From the NCBI GenBank assembly GCA_946902985.2, contig OX336388.2:1695731978-1695795977 (forward strand): DNA of 64,000 bases, written 5' to 3'. Numbering within the stretch: position 1 is the stretch's first letter; every line of letters begins with the position of its first letter. The notes below the pieces were generated by a model that was not told the DNA's origin, did no database searches, and was given only the letters and a program-made list of their open reading frames with translations. Positions 39,064-53,491 of this stretch are shown here, in pieces. The stretch is from Meconema thalassinum. Its lineage: Eukaryota > Arthropoda > Insecta > Orthoptera > Tettigoniidae. The translations under genes and the position numbers were made by a program.

Positions 39064-42000
39064 TAACAGTAACTTCGATAATAATTATGACAAGTAACTG
39101 TAACTTCCGTACTAATTATGACAGGTAACAATAACTTCGATACTAATTATGACAGGAAAGTGTAACTTCGTTACTAATTATGACAAGTAACTGTAATTTC
39201 GATACAAATTATGACAGGTAACTGTAACTTCGTTACTAATTATGACAAGTGACAGTACCTTCGATGCTAATTATGACAAGTAACTGTAACTTCGATACTA
39301 ATTATGACAAGGAACGGTAATTTCGATACAAATTATGGCAGGTAACTGTAACTTCGTTACTAATTATGACAAGTAACTGTAATTTCGATACAATTTTTGG
39401 CAGGTAACTGTAACTTCGATACTAATTATGTCAGGTAACAGTAACTTCAACACTAATTATGACAAGTAACTGTAACTTCGATACTAATTATGACAAGAAA
39501 CTCTAACTTCGTTACTAATTATGACAAGTAACTGTAATTTAGATAAAAAATTATGGTGGGTAACTCTAACTTCAATACTAATTAAGACAGGTAACAGTAA
39601 CTTCGATACTAATTATGACAGGTAACTGTAACTTCGTTACTAATTATGACAAGTAACTTTAATTTCGATACAAATTATGGCAGGTAACTGTAACTTCGTT
39701 ACTAATTATGACAAGTAACTGTAATTTCGATACAAATTTTGGCAGGTAACTGTAACTTCGATACTAATTATGTCAGGTAACAGTAACTTCGATACTAATT
39801 ATGACAAGTAACTGTAACTTCGATACTAATTAAGACAGGTAACTGTAACTTCGATACTAATTATGACAAGAAACTCTAACTTCGTTACTAATTATGACAA
39901 GTAACTGTAATTTAGATAAAAAATTATGGTGGGTAACTCTAACTTCAATACTAATTATGACAGGTAACAGTAACTTCGATACTAATTATGACAGGTAACT
40001 GTAACTTCGTTACTAATTATGACAAGTACCTTTAATTTCGATACAAATTATGGCAGGTAACTGTAACTTCGTTACTAATTATGACAAGTCCCTGTAATTT
40101 CGATACAAATTATGGCAGGTATCTGTAACTTCCATACTAATTATGACAGGTAACAGTAACTTCGATACTAATTATGACAGGAAAGTGGAACATCATTACT
40201 AATTATGACAAGTAACTGTAATTTCGATACAAATTATGACAGGTATCTGTAACTTCGTTACTTATTATGACAAGTAATAGTATCTTCGATGCTAATTATG
40301 ACAGGAAACTGTTACTTGGATACTAATTATGACAAGTAACTGTAACATCGATACTAATGATGACAGGTAACTGTAACTACGATACTACTTATGACAAGTA
40401 ACTGTAATTTCGATACAAATTATGGCAGGTAACTGTAAATTCGATACTAATTATGACAGGTAACAGTAACTTCGATACTAATTATGACAAGTAACAGTAA
40501 CTTCGATACTAATTATGACAAGAAACTGTAATTTCGAAACTAATTATGACAGGTAACAGTAACTTCGATACTAATTATGACAAGTAACTATAACTTCGAT
40601 ACAAGTTATGACAGGTAACTGTAACTTCGATACTAATTATGACAAGAAACTCTAACTTCGTTACTAATTATGACAAGTAACTGTTATTTAGATAAAAAAT
40701 TATGGTGGGTAACTGTAATTTCAACACTAATTATGACAGATAACAGTAACTTCGATACTAATTATGACAGGTAACTGTAACTTCGTTACTAATTATAACA
40801 AGTAACTTTAATTTCGATACAAATTATGGCAGGTAATTGTAACTTCGGTACTAATTAAGACAAGTCCCTGTAATTTCTATACAAATTATGACAGGTAACA
40901 GTAACTTCGATACTAATTATGACAGGAAAGTGTAACTTCGTTACTAATTATGACAAGTAACTGTAATTTCGATACAAATTATGACAGGTAACTGTAACAT
41001 CGTTACTAATTATGACAAGTAACTGTAATTTCGATACAAATTATGGCAGGTAACTGTAACTTCGATACTAATTATGACAGGTAACTGTAAATTCGATACA
41101 AATTATGACAAGTAACTGTAACTTCGACACTAATTATGACAGGTAACTGTTACTTCGATATTAATAATGACAATTAACTCTAACTTCGTTACTAATTATG
41201 ACAAGTAACTGTAATTTTCATAAAAAAATTATGGCAGGTAACTGTAACTTCGATACTAATTATGACAAGGAACTGTAATTTCGATACAAATTATGGCAGG
41301 TAACTGTAACTTCGATACTAGTTATGACAGGTAAGAGTAACTTCGATACTAATTATGACAAGTAACTGTAACTTCGATACTAATTATGACAGGTAACTGT
41401 AACATCGTTACTAATTATGACAAGTAACTGTAATTTCGATACAAATTATGGCAGGTAATTGTAATTTCGATACTAATTATGACAGGTAACAGTAACTTCG
41501 ATACTTATTATGACAAATAACAGTTACTTCGATACTAATTATGACAAGTAACTGTAACTTCGATACTAATTATGACAGGTAACTGTAACTTCGTTACTAA
41601 TTATGACAAGTAACTATAATTTCGATACAAATTGTGGCAGGTAACTGTAACTTCGATACTAATTATGACAGGTAACAGTAACATCGATACTAATTATGAC
41701 AAGTAACTGTAACTTCGATACTTATTATGACAGGTAACTGTAACCTCGTTACTAATTATGACAAGTAACTGTAATTTCGATACAAATTATGGCAGGTAAC
41801 TGTAACTTCGATACTAATTATGACAGGTAACAGTATCTTCGATACTAATTATGACAAGTAACTATAACTTCGATACAAATTGAGACAGGTTACTGTAACA
41901 TCGATACTAATTATGACAAGAAACCCTACCTTCGTTACTAAATATGACAAGTAACAGTAATTTTGATAAAAAATTATGGTAGGTAACTGTAACTTCAATA

Positions 42001-43411
42001 CTAATTATGACAGGTAACAGTAACATCGATACTAATTATGACAAGTAACTGTAACTTCGATACTAATTATAATAAGTAACTGTAACTTCGATACTAATTA
42101 TTACAGGTAATTGTAACTTCGTTACTAATTATGACAAGTAACTGTAATTTCGTTACAAATTATGGCAGGTAATTGTAATTTCGATACTAATTGTGACAGG
42201 TAACAGTAACTTCGATACTAATTATGACAAGGAACTGTAATTTCGATACAAATTATGGCAGGTAACTGTAACTTCGTTACTAATTATGACAAGTAACTGT
42301 AATTTCGATACAAATATTGGCAGGTAACTGTAACATCGATACTAATTATGTCAGGTATCAGTAACTTCGATACTAATTATGACAAGTAACTGTAACTTCG
42401 TTACTAATTATGACAGGTAACTGTAACTTCGTGACTAATTATGACAAGTAACTGTAATTTCGATACAAATTTTGGCAGGTAACTGTAACTTCGATATTAA
42501 TTATGACAGGTAACAGTAACTTCGATACTAATTATGACAAGTAACTGTAACTTCGATACAAGTTATGACTGGTAACTGTAACTTCGATACTAATTATGAC
42601 AAGAAACTCTAACTTCGTTACTAATTATGACAAGTAACTGTAATTTAGATAAAAAAAATTATGGTGGGTAACTCTAACTTCAATACTAATTATGACAGGT
42701 AACAGTAACTTCGATACTACTTATGACAGGTAACTGTAACTTCGTTACTAATTATGACAAGTACCTTTAATTTCGATACAAATTATGGCAGGAAACTGTA
42801 ACTTCGTTACTAATTATGACAAGTCCCTGTAATTTCGATACAAATTATGGCAGGTATCTGTAACTTCCATACTAATTATGACAGGTAACAGTAACTTCGA
42901 TACTAATTATGACAGGAAAGTGTAACATCGTAACTAATTATGACAAGTAACTGTAATTTCGATACAAATTATGACAGGTAACTGTAACTTCGTTACTTAT
43001 TATGACAAGTAATAGTACCTTCGATGCTAATTATGACAGGAAACTGTTACTTGGATACTAATTATGACAAGTAACTGTAACTTCGATACTAATGATGACA
43101 GGTAACTGTAACTACGTTACTACTTATGACAAGTAACTGTAATTTCGATACAAATTATGGCAGGTAACTGTAACTTCGATACTAATTATGACAGGTAACA
43201 GTAACTTCGATACTAATTATGACTAGTAACAGTAACTTCGATACTAATTATGACAAGAAACTGTAATTTCGAAACTAATTATGACAGGTAACTGTATCAT
43301 CGTTACTAATTATGACAAGTAACTGTAATTTCGATACAAATTATGGCAGGTAACTGTAACTTCGATACTAATTATGACAGGTAACTGTAACATCGATACA
43401 AATTATGACAA

Positions 43412-46400
43412 GTAACTGTTACTTCGATACTAATTATGACGGGTAACTGTTACTTCGATAATAATAATGACAATTAACTCTAACTTGGTTACTAATTATG
43501 ACAAGTAACTGTAATTTTCATAAAAAAACTATGGCAGGTAACTGTAACTTCGATACTAATTATGACAAGGAACTGTAATTTCGATACAAATTATGGCAGG
43601 TAACTGTAACTTCGATACTAGTTATGAGAGGTAAGAGTAACTTCGATACTAATTATGACAAGTAACTGTAACTTCGATACTAATTATGACAGGTAACTGT
43701 AACATCGTTACTAATTATGACAAGTAACTGTAATTTCGATACAAATTATGGCAGGTAATTGTAATTTCGATACTAATTATGACAGGTAACAGTAACTTCG
43801 ATACTAATTATGACAAATAACAGTTACTTCGATACTAATTATGACAAGTAACTGTAACTTCGATACTAATTATGACCGGTAACTGTTACTTCGTTACTAA
43901 TTATGACAAGTAACTATAATTTCGATACAAATTGTGGCAGGTAACTGTAACGTCGATACTATAGATGACAGGTAACAGTAACATCGATACTAATTATGAC
44001 AAGTAACTGTAACTTCGATACTTATTATGACAGGTAACTGTAACCTCGTTACTAATTATGACAAGTAACTGTAATTTCGATACAAATTATGGCAGGTAAC
44101 TGTAACTTCGATACTAATTATGACAGGTAACAGTATCTTCGATACTAATTATGACAAGTAACTATAACTTCGATACAAATTGAGACAGGTTACTGTAACA
44201 TCGATACTAATTATGACAAGAAACTCTACCTTCGTTACTAAATATGACAAGTAACAGTAATTTTGATAAAAAATTATGGTAGGTAACTGTAACTTCAATA
44301 CTAATTAGGAAAGGTAACAGTAACTTCGATACTAATTATGACAGGTAACTGTAACTTCGATACTAATTATAATAAGTAACTGTAACTTCGATACTAATTA
44401 TTACAGGTAATTGTAACTTCGTTACTAATTATGACAAGTAACTGTAATTTCGTTACAAATTATGGCAGGTAATTGTAATTTCGATACTAATTGTGACAGG
44501 TAACAGTAACTTCGATACTAATTATGACAAGTAACAGTAACTTCGATACTAATTATGACAAGTAACTGTAACTTCGATACTAATTATGACAGGTAACTGT
44601 AACATCGTGACTAATTATGACAAGTAACTGTAATTTCCATACAAATTATGGCAGGTAACTGTAACTTCGATACTAATTATGACAGGTAACTGTATCTTCG
44701 ATACTAATTATGACAAGGAACTGTAATTTCGATACAAATTATGGCAGGTAACTGTAACTTCGTTACTAATTATGACAAGTAACTGTAATTTCGATACAAA
44801 TTATGGCAGGTAACTGTAACTTCGATACTAATTATAACAGGTAACTGTAACTTCGATACTAATTATGATAAATAACTGTAATTTGGATACAAATTATGGC
44901 AGGTAACTGTAACTTCGATACTAATTATGACAGGTAACAGTAACTTCGATACTAATTATGACAAGTAACAGTAACTTCGATACTAATTATGACAAGAAAC
45001 TGTAATTTCGAAACTAATTATGACAGGTAAATGTAACATCGTTACTAATTATGACAAGTAACTGCAATTTCGATACAAATTATGGCAGGTAACTGTTACT
45101 TCGATACTAATTATGTCAGGTAACAGTAACTTCAACACTAATTATGACAAGTATCTGTAACTTCGATACTAATTATGACAAGAAACTCTAACTTCGTTAC
45201 TAATTATGACAAGTAACTGTAATTTAGATAAAAAATTATGGTGCCTAACTCTAACTTCAATACTAATTAAGACAGGTAACAGTAACTTCGATACTAATTA
45301 TGACAGGTAACTGTAACTTCGTTACTAATTATGACAAGTAACAGTAACTTCGATACTAATTATGACAAGAAACTGTAATTTCGAAACTAATTATGACAGG
45401 TAACAGTAACTTCGATACTAATTATGACAAGTAACTATAACTTCGATACAAGTTATGACAGGTAACTGTAACTTCGATACTAATTATGACAAGAAACTCT
45501 AACTTCGTTACTAATTATGACAAGTAACTGTTATTTAGATAAAAATTATGGTGGGTAACTGTAATTTCAACACTAATTATGACAGGTAAGAGTAAATTCG
45601 ATACTAATTATGACAAGTAACTTAAATTTCGATACAAATTATGGCAGGTAACTGTAACTTCGTTACTAATTATGACAAGTCCCTGTAATATCGATACAAA
45701 TTATGGCAGGTATCTGTAACTTCCATACTAATTATGACAGGTAACAGTAACTTCGATACTAATTATGACAAGTAACAGTAACTTCGATACTAATTATGAC
45801 AAGAAACTAATTATGACAGGTAACAGTAACTTCGATACTAATTATGACAAGTAACTGTAACTTCCATACTAATTATGACAGGTAACAATAACTTCGATAC
45901 TAATTATGACAGGAAAGTGTAACTTCGTTACTAATTATGACAAGTAACTGTAATTTCGATACAAATTATGACAGGTAACTGTAACTTCGTTAATAATTAT
46001 GACAAGTGACAGTACCTTCGATGCTAATTATGACAAGTAACTGTAACTTCGATACTAATTATGACAAGGAACGGTAATTTCGATACAAATTATGGCAGGT
46101 AACTGTAACTTCGTTACTAATTATGACAAGTAACTGTAATTTCGATACAATTTTTGGCAGGTAACTGTAACTTCGATACTAATTATGTCAGGTAACAGTA
46201 ACTTCAACACTAATTATGACAAGTAACTGTAACTTCGATACTAATTATGACAAGAAACTCTAACTTCGTTACTAATTATGACAAGTAACTGTAATTTAGA
46301 TAAAAAATTATGGTGGGTAACTCTAACTTCAATACTAATTAAGACAGGTAACAGTAACTTCGATACTAGTTATGACAGGTAACTGTAACTTCGTTACTAA

Positions 46401-46471
46401 TTATGACAAGTAACTTTAATTTCGATACAAATTATGGCAGGTAACTGTAACTTCGTTACTAATTATGACAA
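43412..46471 (+). repeat. 3.06-kb block, identical to 50,432-53,491
   Basis: Reading line by line at the 7,020-bp offset I see no difference over about 3,060 bp, including rare private units: GTAACGTCGATACTATAGATGACAGG (43,951 and 50,971), the GACGGG unit, GGTGCC, the 17-bp truncated unit and TTCGTTAATAATTATG. The match stops sharply at 46,472, where this copy reads AATAACAGTTAC and the other reads AGTAACTGTAA. It is a very recent copy, a conversion, or an assembly effect. Confidence 0.9.
45125..45137. other. Empty insertion site, sister block 1
   Basis: AGTAACTTCAACA once only, within the same string of units that flanks the element at 37.9 kb (TTATGTCAGG unit before, CTAATTATGACAAG after). 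It lies 7,262 bp from the left flank and 6,757 bp from the right flank of the filled site. The 505-bp difference is the element plus one 13-bp duplication. Confidence 0.85.
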
Positions 46472-49400
46472 ATAACAGTTACTTCGATACTAATTATGAC
46501 AAGTAACTGTAACTTCGATACTAATTATGACCGGTAACTGTTACTTCGTTACTAATTATGACAAGTAACTATAATTTCGATACAAATTGTGGCAGGTAAC
46601 TGTAACGTCGATACTATAGATGACAGGTAACAGTAACATCGATACTAATTATGACAAGTAACTGTAACTTCGATACTTATTATGACAGGTAACTGTAACC
46701 TCGTTACTAATTATGACAAGTAACTGTAATTTCGATACAAATTATGGCAGGTAACTGTAACTTCGATACTAATTATGACAGGTAACAGTATCTTCGATAC
46801 TAATTATGACAAGTAACTATAACTTCGATACAAATTGAGACAGGTTACTGTAACATCGATACTAATTATGACAAGAAACTCTACCTTCGTTACTAAATAT
46901 GACAAGTAACAGTAATTTTGATAAAAAATTATGGTAGGTAACTGTAACTTCAATACTAATTAGGAAAGGTAACAGTAACTTCGATACTAATTATGACAGG
47001 TAACTGTAACTTCGATACTAATTATAATAAGTAACTGTAACTTCGATACTAATTATTACAGGTAATTGTAACTTCGTTACTAATTATGACAAGTAACTGT
47101 AATTTCGTTACAAATTATGGCAGGTAATTGTAATTTCGATACTAATTGTGACAGGTAACAGTAACTTCGATACTAATTATGACAAGTAACAGTAACTTCG
47201 ATACTAATTATGACAAGTAACTGTAACTTCGATACTAATTATGACAGGTAACTGTTACTTCGATACTAATTATGACGGGTAACTGTTACTTCGATAATAA
47301 TAATGACAATTAACTCTAACTTGGTTACTAATTATGACAAGTAACTGTAATTTTCATAAAAAAACTATGGCAGGTAACTGTAACTTCGATACTAATTATG
47401 ACAAGGAACTGTAATTTCGATACAAATTATGGCAGGTAACTGTAACTTCGATACTAGTTATGAGAGGTAAGAGTAACTTCGATACTAATTATGACAAGTA
47501 ACTGTAACTTCGATACTAATTATGACAGGTAACTGTAACATCGTTACTAATTATGACAAGTAACTGTAATTTCGATACAAATTATGGCAGGTAATTGTAA
47601 TTTCGATACTAATTATGACAGGTAACAGTAACTTCGATACTAATTATGACAAATAACAGTTACTTCGATACTAATTATGACAAGTAACTGTAACTTCGAT
47701 ACTAATTATGACCGGTAACTGTTACTTCGTTACTAATTATGACAAGTAACTATAATTTCGATACAAATTGTGGCAGGTAACTGTAACGTCGATACTATAG
47801 ATGACAGGTAACAGTAACATCGATACTAATTATGACAAGTAACTGTAACTTCGATACTTATTATGACAGGTAACTGTAACCTCGTTACTAATTATGACAA
47901 GTAACTGTAATTTCGATACAAATTATGGCAGGTAACTGTAACTTCGATACTAATTATGACAGGTAACAGTATCTTCGATACTAATTATGACAAGTAACTA
48001 TAACTTCGATACAAATTGAGACAGGTTACTGTAACATCGATACTAATTATGACAAGAAACTCTACCTTCGTTACTAAATATGACAAGTAACAGTAATTTT
48101 GATAAAAAATTATGGTAGGTAACTGTAACTTCAATACTAATTAGGAAAGGTAACAGTAACTTCGATACTAATTATGACAGGTAACTGTAACTTCGATACT
48201 AATTATAATAAGTAACTGTAACTTCGATACTAATTATTACAGGTAATTGTAACTTCGTTACTAATTATGACAAGTAACTGTAATTTCGTTACAAATTATG
48301 GCAGGTAATTGTAATTTCGATACTAATTGTGACAGGTAACAGTAACTTCGATACTAATTATGACAAGTAACAGTAACTTCGATACTAATTATGACAAGTA
48401 ACTGTAACTTCGATACTAATTATGACAGGTAACTGTAACATCGTGACTAATTATGACAAGTAACTGTAATTTCCATACAAATTATGGCAGGTAACTGTAA
48501 CTTCGATACTAATTATGACAGGTAACTGTATCTTCGATACTAATTATGACAAGGAACTGTAATTTCGATACAAATTATGGCAGGTAACTGTAACTTCGTT
48601 ACTAATTATGACAAGTAACTGTAATTTCGATACAAATTATGGCAGGTAACTGTAACTTCGATACTAATTATAACAGGTAACTGTAACTTCGATACTAATT
48701 ATGATAAATAACTGTAATTTGGATACAAATTATGGCAGGTAACTGTAACTTCGATACTAATTATGACAGGTAACAGTAACTTCGATACTAATTATGACAA
48801 GTAACAGTAACTTCGATACTAATTATGACAAGAAACTGTAATTTCGAAACTAATTATGACAGGTAAATGTAACATCGTTACTAATTATGACAAGTAACTG
48901 TAATTTCGATACTAATTATGACAGGTAACAGTAACTTCGATACTAATTATGACAAGTAACAGTAACTTCGATACTAATTATGACAAGAAACTAATTATGA
49001 CAGGTAACAGTAACTTCGATACTAATTATGACAAGTAACTGTAACTTCCATACTAATTATGACAGGTAACAATAACTTCGATACTAATTATGACAGGAAA
49101 GTGTAACTTCGTTACTAATTATGACAAGTAACTGTAATTTCGATACAAATTATGACAGGTAACTGTAACTTCGTTAATAATTATGACAAGTGACAGTACC
49201 TTCGATGCTAATTATGACAAGTAACTGTAACTTCGATACTAATTATGACAAGGAACGGTAATTTCGATACAAATTATGGCAGGTAACTGTAACTTCGTTA
49301 CTAATTATGACAAGTAACTGTAATTTCGATACAATTTTTGGCAGGTAACTGTAACTTCGATACTAATTATGTCAGGTAACAGTAACTTCAACACTAATTA

Positions 49401-52084
49401 TGACAAGTAACTGTAACTTCGATACTAATTATGACAAGAAACTCTAACTTCGTTACTAATTATGACAAGTAACTGTAATTTAGATAAAAAATTATGGTGG
49501 GTAACTCTAACTTCAATACTAATTAAGACAGGTAACAGTAACTTCGATACTAGTTATGACAGGTAACTGTAACTTCGTTACTAATTATGACAAGTAACTT
49601 TAATTTCGATACAAATTATGGCAGGTAACTGTAACTTCGTTACTAATTATGACAAATAACAGTTACTTCGATACTAATTATGACAAGTAACTGTAACTTC
49701 GATACTAATTATGACCGGTAACTGTTACTTCGTTACTAATTATGACAAGTAACTATAATTTCGATACAAATTGTGGCAGGTAACTGTAACGTCGATACTA
49801 TAGATGACAGGTAACAGTAACATCGATACTAATTATGACAAGTAACTGTAACTTCGATACTTATTATGACAGGTAACTGTAACCTCGTTACTAATTATGA
49901 CAAGTAACTGTAATTTCGATACAAATTATGGCAGGTAACTGTAACTTCGATACTAATTATGACAGGTAACAGTATCTTCGATACTAATTATGACAAGTAA
50001 CTATAACTTCGATACAAATTGAGACAGGTTACTGTAACATCGATACTAATTATGACAAGAAACTCTACCTTCGTTACTAAATATGACAAGTAACAGTAAT
50101 TTTGATAAAAAATTATGGTAGGTAACTGTAACTTCAATACTAATTAGGAAAGGTAACAGTAACTTCGATACTAATTATGACAGGTAACTGTAACTTCGAT
50201 ACTAATTATAATAAGTAACTGTAACTTCGATACTAATTATTACAGGTAATTGTAACTTCGTTACTAATTATGACAAGTAACTGTAATTTCGTTACAAATT
50301 ATGGCAGGTAATTGTAATTTCGATACTAATTGTGACAGGTAACAGTAACTTCGATACTAATTATGACAAGTAACAGTAACTTCGATACTAATTATGACAA
50401 GTAACTGTAACTTCGATACTAATTATGACAGGTAACTGTTACTTCGATACTAATTATGACGGGTAACTGTTACTTCGATAATAATAATGACAATTAACTC
50501 TAACTTGGTTACTAATTATGACAAGTAACTGTAATTTTCATAAAAAAACTATGGCAGGTAACTGTAACTTCGATACTAATTATGACAAGGAACTGTAATT
50601 TCGATACAAATTATGGCAGGTAACTGTAACTTCGATACTAGTTATGAGAGGTAAGAGTAACTTCGATACTAATTATGACAAGTAACTGTAACTTCGATAC
50701 TAATTATGACAGGTAACTGTAACATCGTTACTAATTATGACAAGTAACTGTAATTTCGATACAAATTATGGCAGGTAATTGTAATTTCGATACTAATTAT
50801 GACAGGTAACAGTAACTTCGATACTAATTATGACAAATAACAGTTACTTCGATACTAATTATGACAAGTAACTGTAACTTCGATACTAATTATGACCGGT
50901 AACTGTTACTTCGTTACTAATTATGACAAGTAACTATAATTTCGATACAAATTGTGGCAGGTAACTGTAACGTCGATACTATAGATGACAGGTAACAGTA
51001 ACATCGATACTAATTATGACAAGTAACTGTAACTTCGATACTTATTATGACAGGTAACTGTAACCTCGTTACTAATTATGACAAGTAACTGTAATTTCGA
51101 TACAAATTATGGCAGGTAACTGTAACTTCGATACTAATTATGACAGGTAACAGTATCTTCGATACTAATTATGACAAGTAACTATAACTTCGATACAAAT
51201 TGAGACAGGTTACTGTAACATCGATACTAATTATGACAAGAAACTCTACCTTCGTTACTAAATATGACAAGTAACAGTAATTTTGATAAAAAATTATGGT
51301 AGGTAACTGTAACTTCAATACTAATTAGGAAAGGTAACAGTAACTTCGATACTAATTATGACAGGTAACTGTAACTTCGATACTAATTATAATAAGTAAC
51401 TGTAACTTCGATACTAATTATTACAGGTAATTGTAACTTCGTTACTAATTATGACAAGTAACTGTAATTTCGTTACAAATTATGGCAGGTAATTGTAATT
51501 TCGATACTAATTGTGACAGGTAACAGTAACTTCGATACTAATTATGACAAGTAACAGTAACTTCGATACTAATTATGACAAGTAACTGTAACTTCGATAC
51601 TAATTATGACAGGTAACTGTAACATCGTGACTAATTATGACAAGTAACTGTAATTTCCATACAAATTATGGCAGGTAACTGTAACTTCGATACTAATTAT
51701 GACAGGTAACTGTATCTTCGATACTAATTATGACAAGGAACTGTAATTTCGATACAAATTATGGCAGGTAACTGTAACTTCGTTACTAATTATGACAAGT
51801 AACTGTAATTTCGATACAAATTATGGCAGGTAACTGTAACTTCGATACTAATTATAACAGGTAACTGTAACTTCGATACTAATTATGATAAATAACTGTA
51901 ATTTGGATACAAATTATGGCAGGTAACTGTAACTTCGATACTAATTATGACAGGTAACAGTAACTTCGATACTAATTATGACAAGTAACAGTAACTTCGA
52001 TACTAATTATGACAAGAAACTGTAATTTCGAAACTAATTATGACAGGTAAATGTAACATCGTTACTAATTATGACAAGTAACTG
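45728..52084 (+). repeat. 3,184-bp tandem duplication (two copies)
   Basis: About 45,728-48,900 and 48,912-52,084 match at an offset of 3,184 bp. The total length is almost exactly two periods, so this is a clean tandem duplication. Markers are the GTAACGTCGATACTATAG unit (46,606 and 49,790; 47,787 and 50,971) and the 17-bp truncated unit (45,804 and 48,988). The spots I compared are identical. The left border is at a TTCCATAC to TTCGATAC switch, and the right border is where TGCAATTT (52,084) replaces TGTAATTT. Confidence 0.85.
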
Positions 52085-53491
52085 CAATTTCGATACAAAT
52101 TATGGCAGGTAACTGTTACTTCGATACTAATTATGTCAGGTAACAGTAACTTCAACACTAATTATGACAAGTATCTGTAACTTCGATACTAATTATGACA
52201 AGAAACTCTAACTTCGTTACTAATTATGACAAGTAACTGTAATTTAGATAAAAAATTATGGTGCCTAACTCTAACTTCAATACTAATTAAGACAGGTAAC
52301 AGTAACTTCGATACTAATTATGACAGGTAACTGTAACTTCGTTACTAATTATGACAAGTAACAGTAACTTCGATACTAATTATGACAAGAAACTGTAATT
52401 TCGAAACTAATTATGACAGGTAACAGTAACTTCGATACTAATTATGACAAGTAACTATAACTTCGATACAAGTTATGACAGGTAACTGTAACTTCGATAC
52501 TAATTATGACAAGAAACTCTAACTTCGTTACTAATTATGACAAGTAACTGTTATTTAGATAAAAATTATGGTGGGTAACTGTAATTTCAACACTAATTAT
52601 GACAGGTAAGAGTAAATTCGATACTAATTATGACAAGTAACTTAAATTTCGATACAAATTATGGCAGGTAACTGTAACTTCGTTACTAATTATGACAAGT
52701 CCCTGTAATATCGATACAAATTATGGCAGGTATCTGTAACTTCCATACTAATTATGACAGGTAACAGTAACTTCGATACTAATTATGACAAGTAACAGTA
52801 ACTTCGATACTAATTATGACAAGAAACTAATTATGACAGGTAACAGTAACTTCGATACTAATTATGACAAGTAACTGTAACTTCCATACTAATTATGACA
52901 GGTAACAATAACTTCGATACTAATTATGACAGGAAAGTGTAACTTCGTTACTAATTATGACAAGTAACTGTAATTTCGATACAAATTATGACAGGTAACT
53001 GTAACTTCGTTAATAATTATGACAAGTGACAGTACCTTCGATGCTAATTATGACAAGTAACTGTAACTTCGATACTAATTATGACAAGGAACGGTAATTT
53101 CGATACAAATTATGGCAGGTAACTGTAACTTCGTTACTAATTATGACAAGTAACTGTAATTTCGATACAATTTTTGGCAGGTAACTGTAACTTCGATACT
53201 AATTATGTCAGGTAACAGTAACTTCAACACTAATTATGACAAGTAACTGTAACTTCGATACTAATTATGACAAGAAACTCTAACTTCGTTACTAATTATG
53301 ACAAGTAACTGTAATTTAGATAAAAAATTATGGTGGGTAACTCTAACTTCAATACTAATTAAGACAGGTAACAGTAACTTCGATACTAGTTATGACAGGT
53401 AACTGTAACTTCGTTACTAATTATGACAAGTAACTTTAATTTCGATACAAATTATGGCAGGTAACTGTAACTTCGTTACTAATTATGACAA
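50432..53491 (+). repeat. 3.06-kb block, identical to 43,412-46,471
   Basis: Second member of the 7,020-bp offset pair. It overlaps the end of the 3,184-bp tandem duplication, so the 43-54 kb region is a mosaic of at least two recent copying events. It contains an empty insertion site at 52,145-52,157. Confidence 0.9.
52145..52157. other. Empty insertion site, sister block 2
   Basis: The same uninterrupted site, 7,020 bp beyond the first empty site and in identical surroundings. Together they fix the limits of the insertion. Confidence 0.85.

Larger units (their letters stand above)
38368..43943 (+). repeat. 5.6-kb higher-order block repeated at 52,145 (offset 13,777)
   Basis: Aligns unit by unit with 52,145 onwards. 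Shared markers are the GGTGCC A-tract unit (38,481 and 52,258), the 17-bp truncated unit (39,047 and 52,824), the TAATAGTATCTTCG unit (40,281 and 54,058), AAACCCTACC (41,921 and 55,698) and the 34-bp A-tract unit. The offset falls to 13,746 after 42,885 because the distal copy lacks one 31-bp unit. Left of the insertion the similarity continues, at an offset larger by the 505-bp insertion and, further left, by unit-sized steps. Confidence 0.85.

Noticed and set aside
43412..53491. Treating the identical blocks as certain biology
   Set aside because: Identical kilobase copies in a satellite array can be produced by assembly errors. I report them as seen in the sequence but do not claim the duplication is real without read support.
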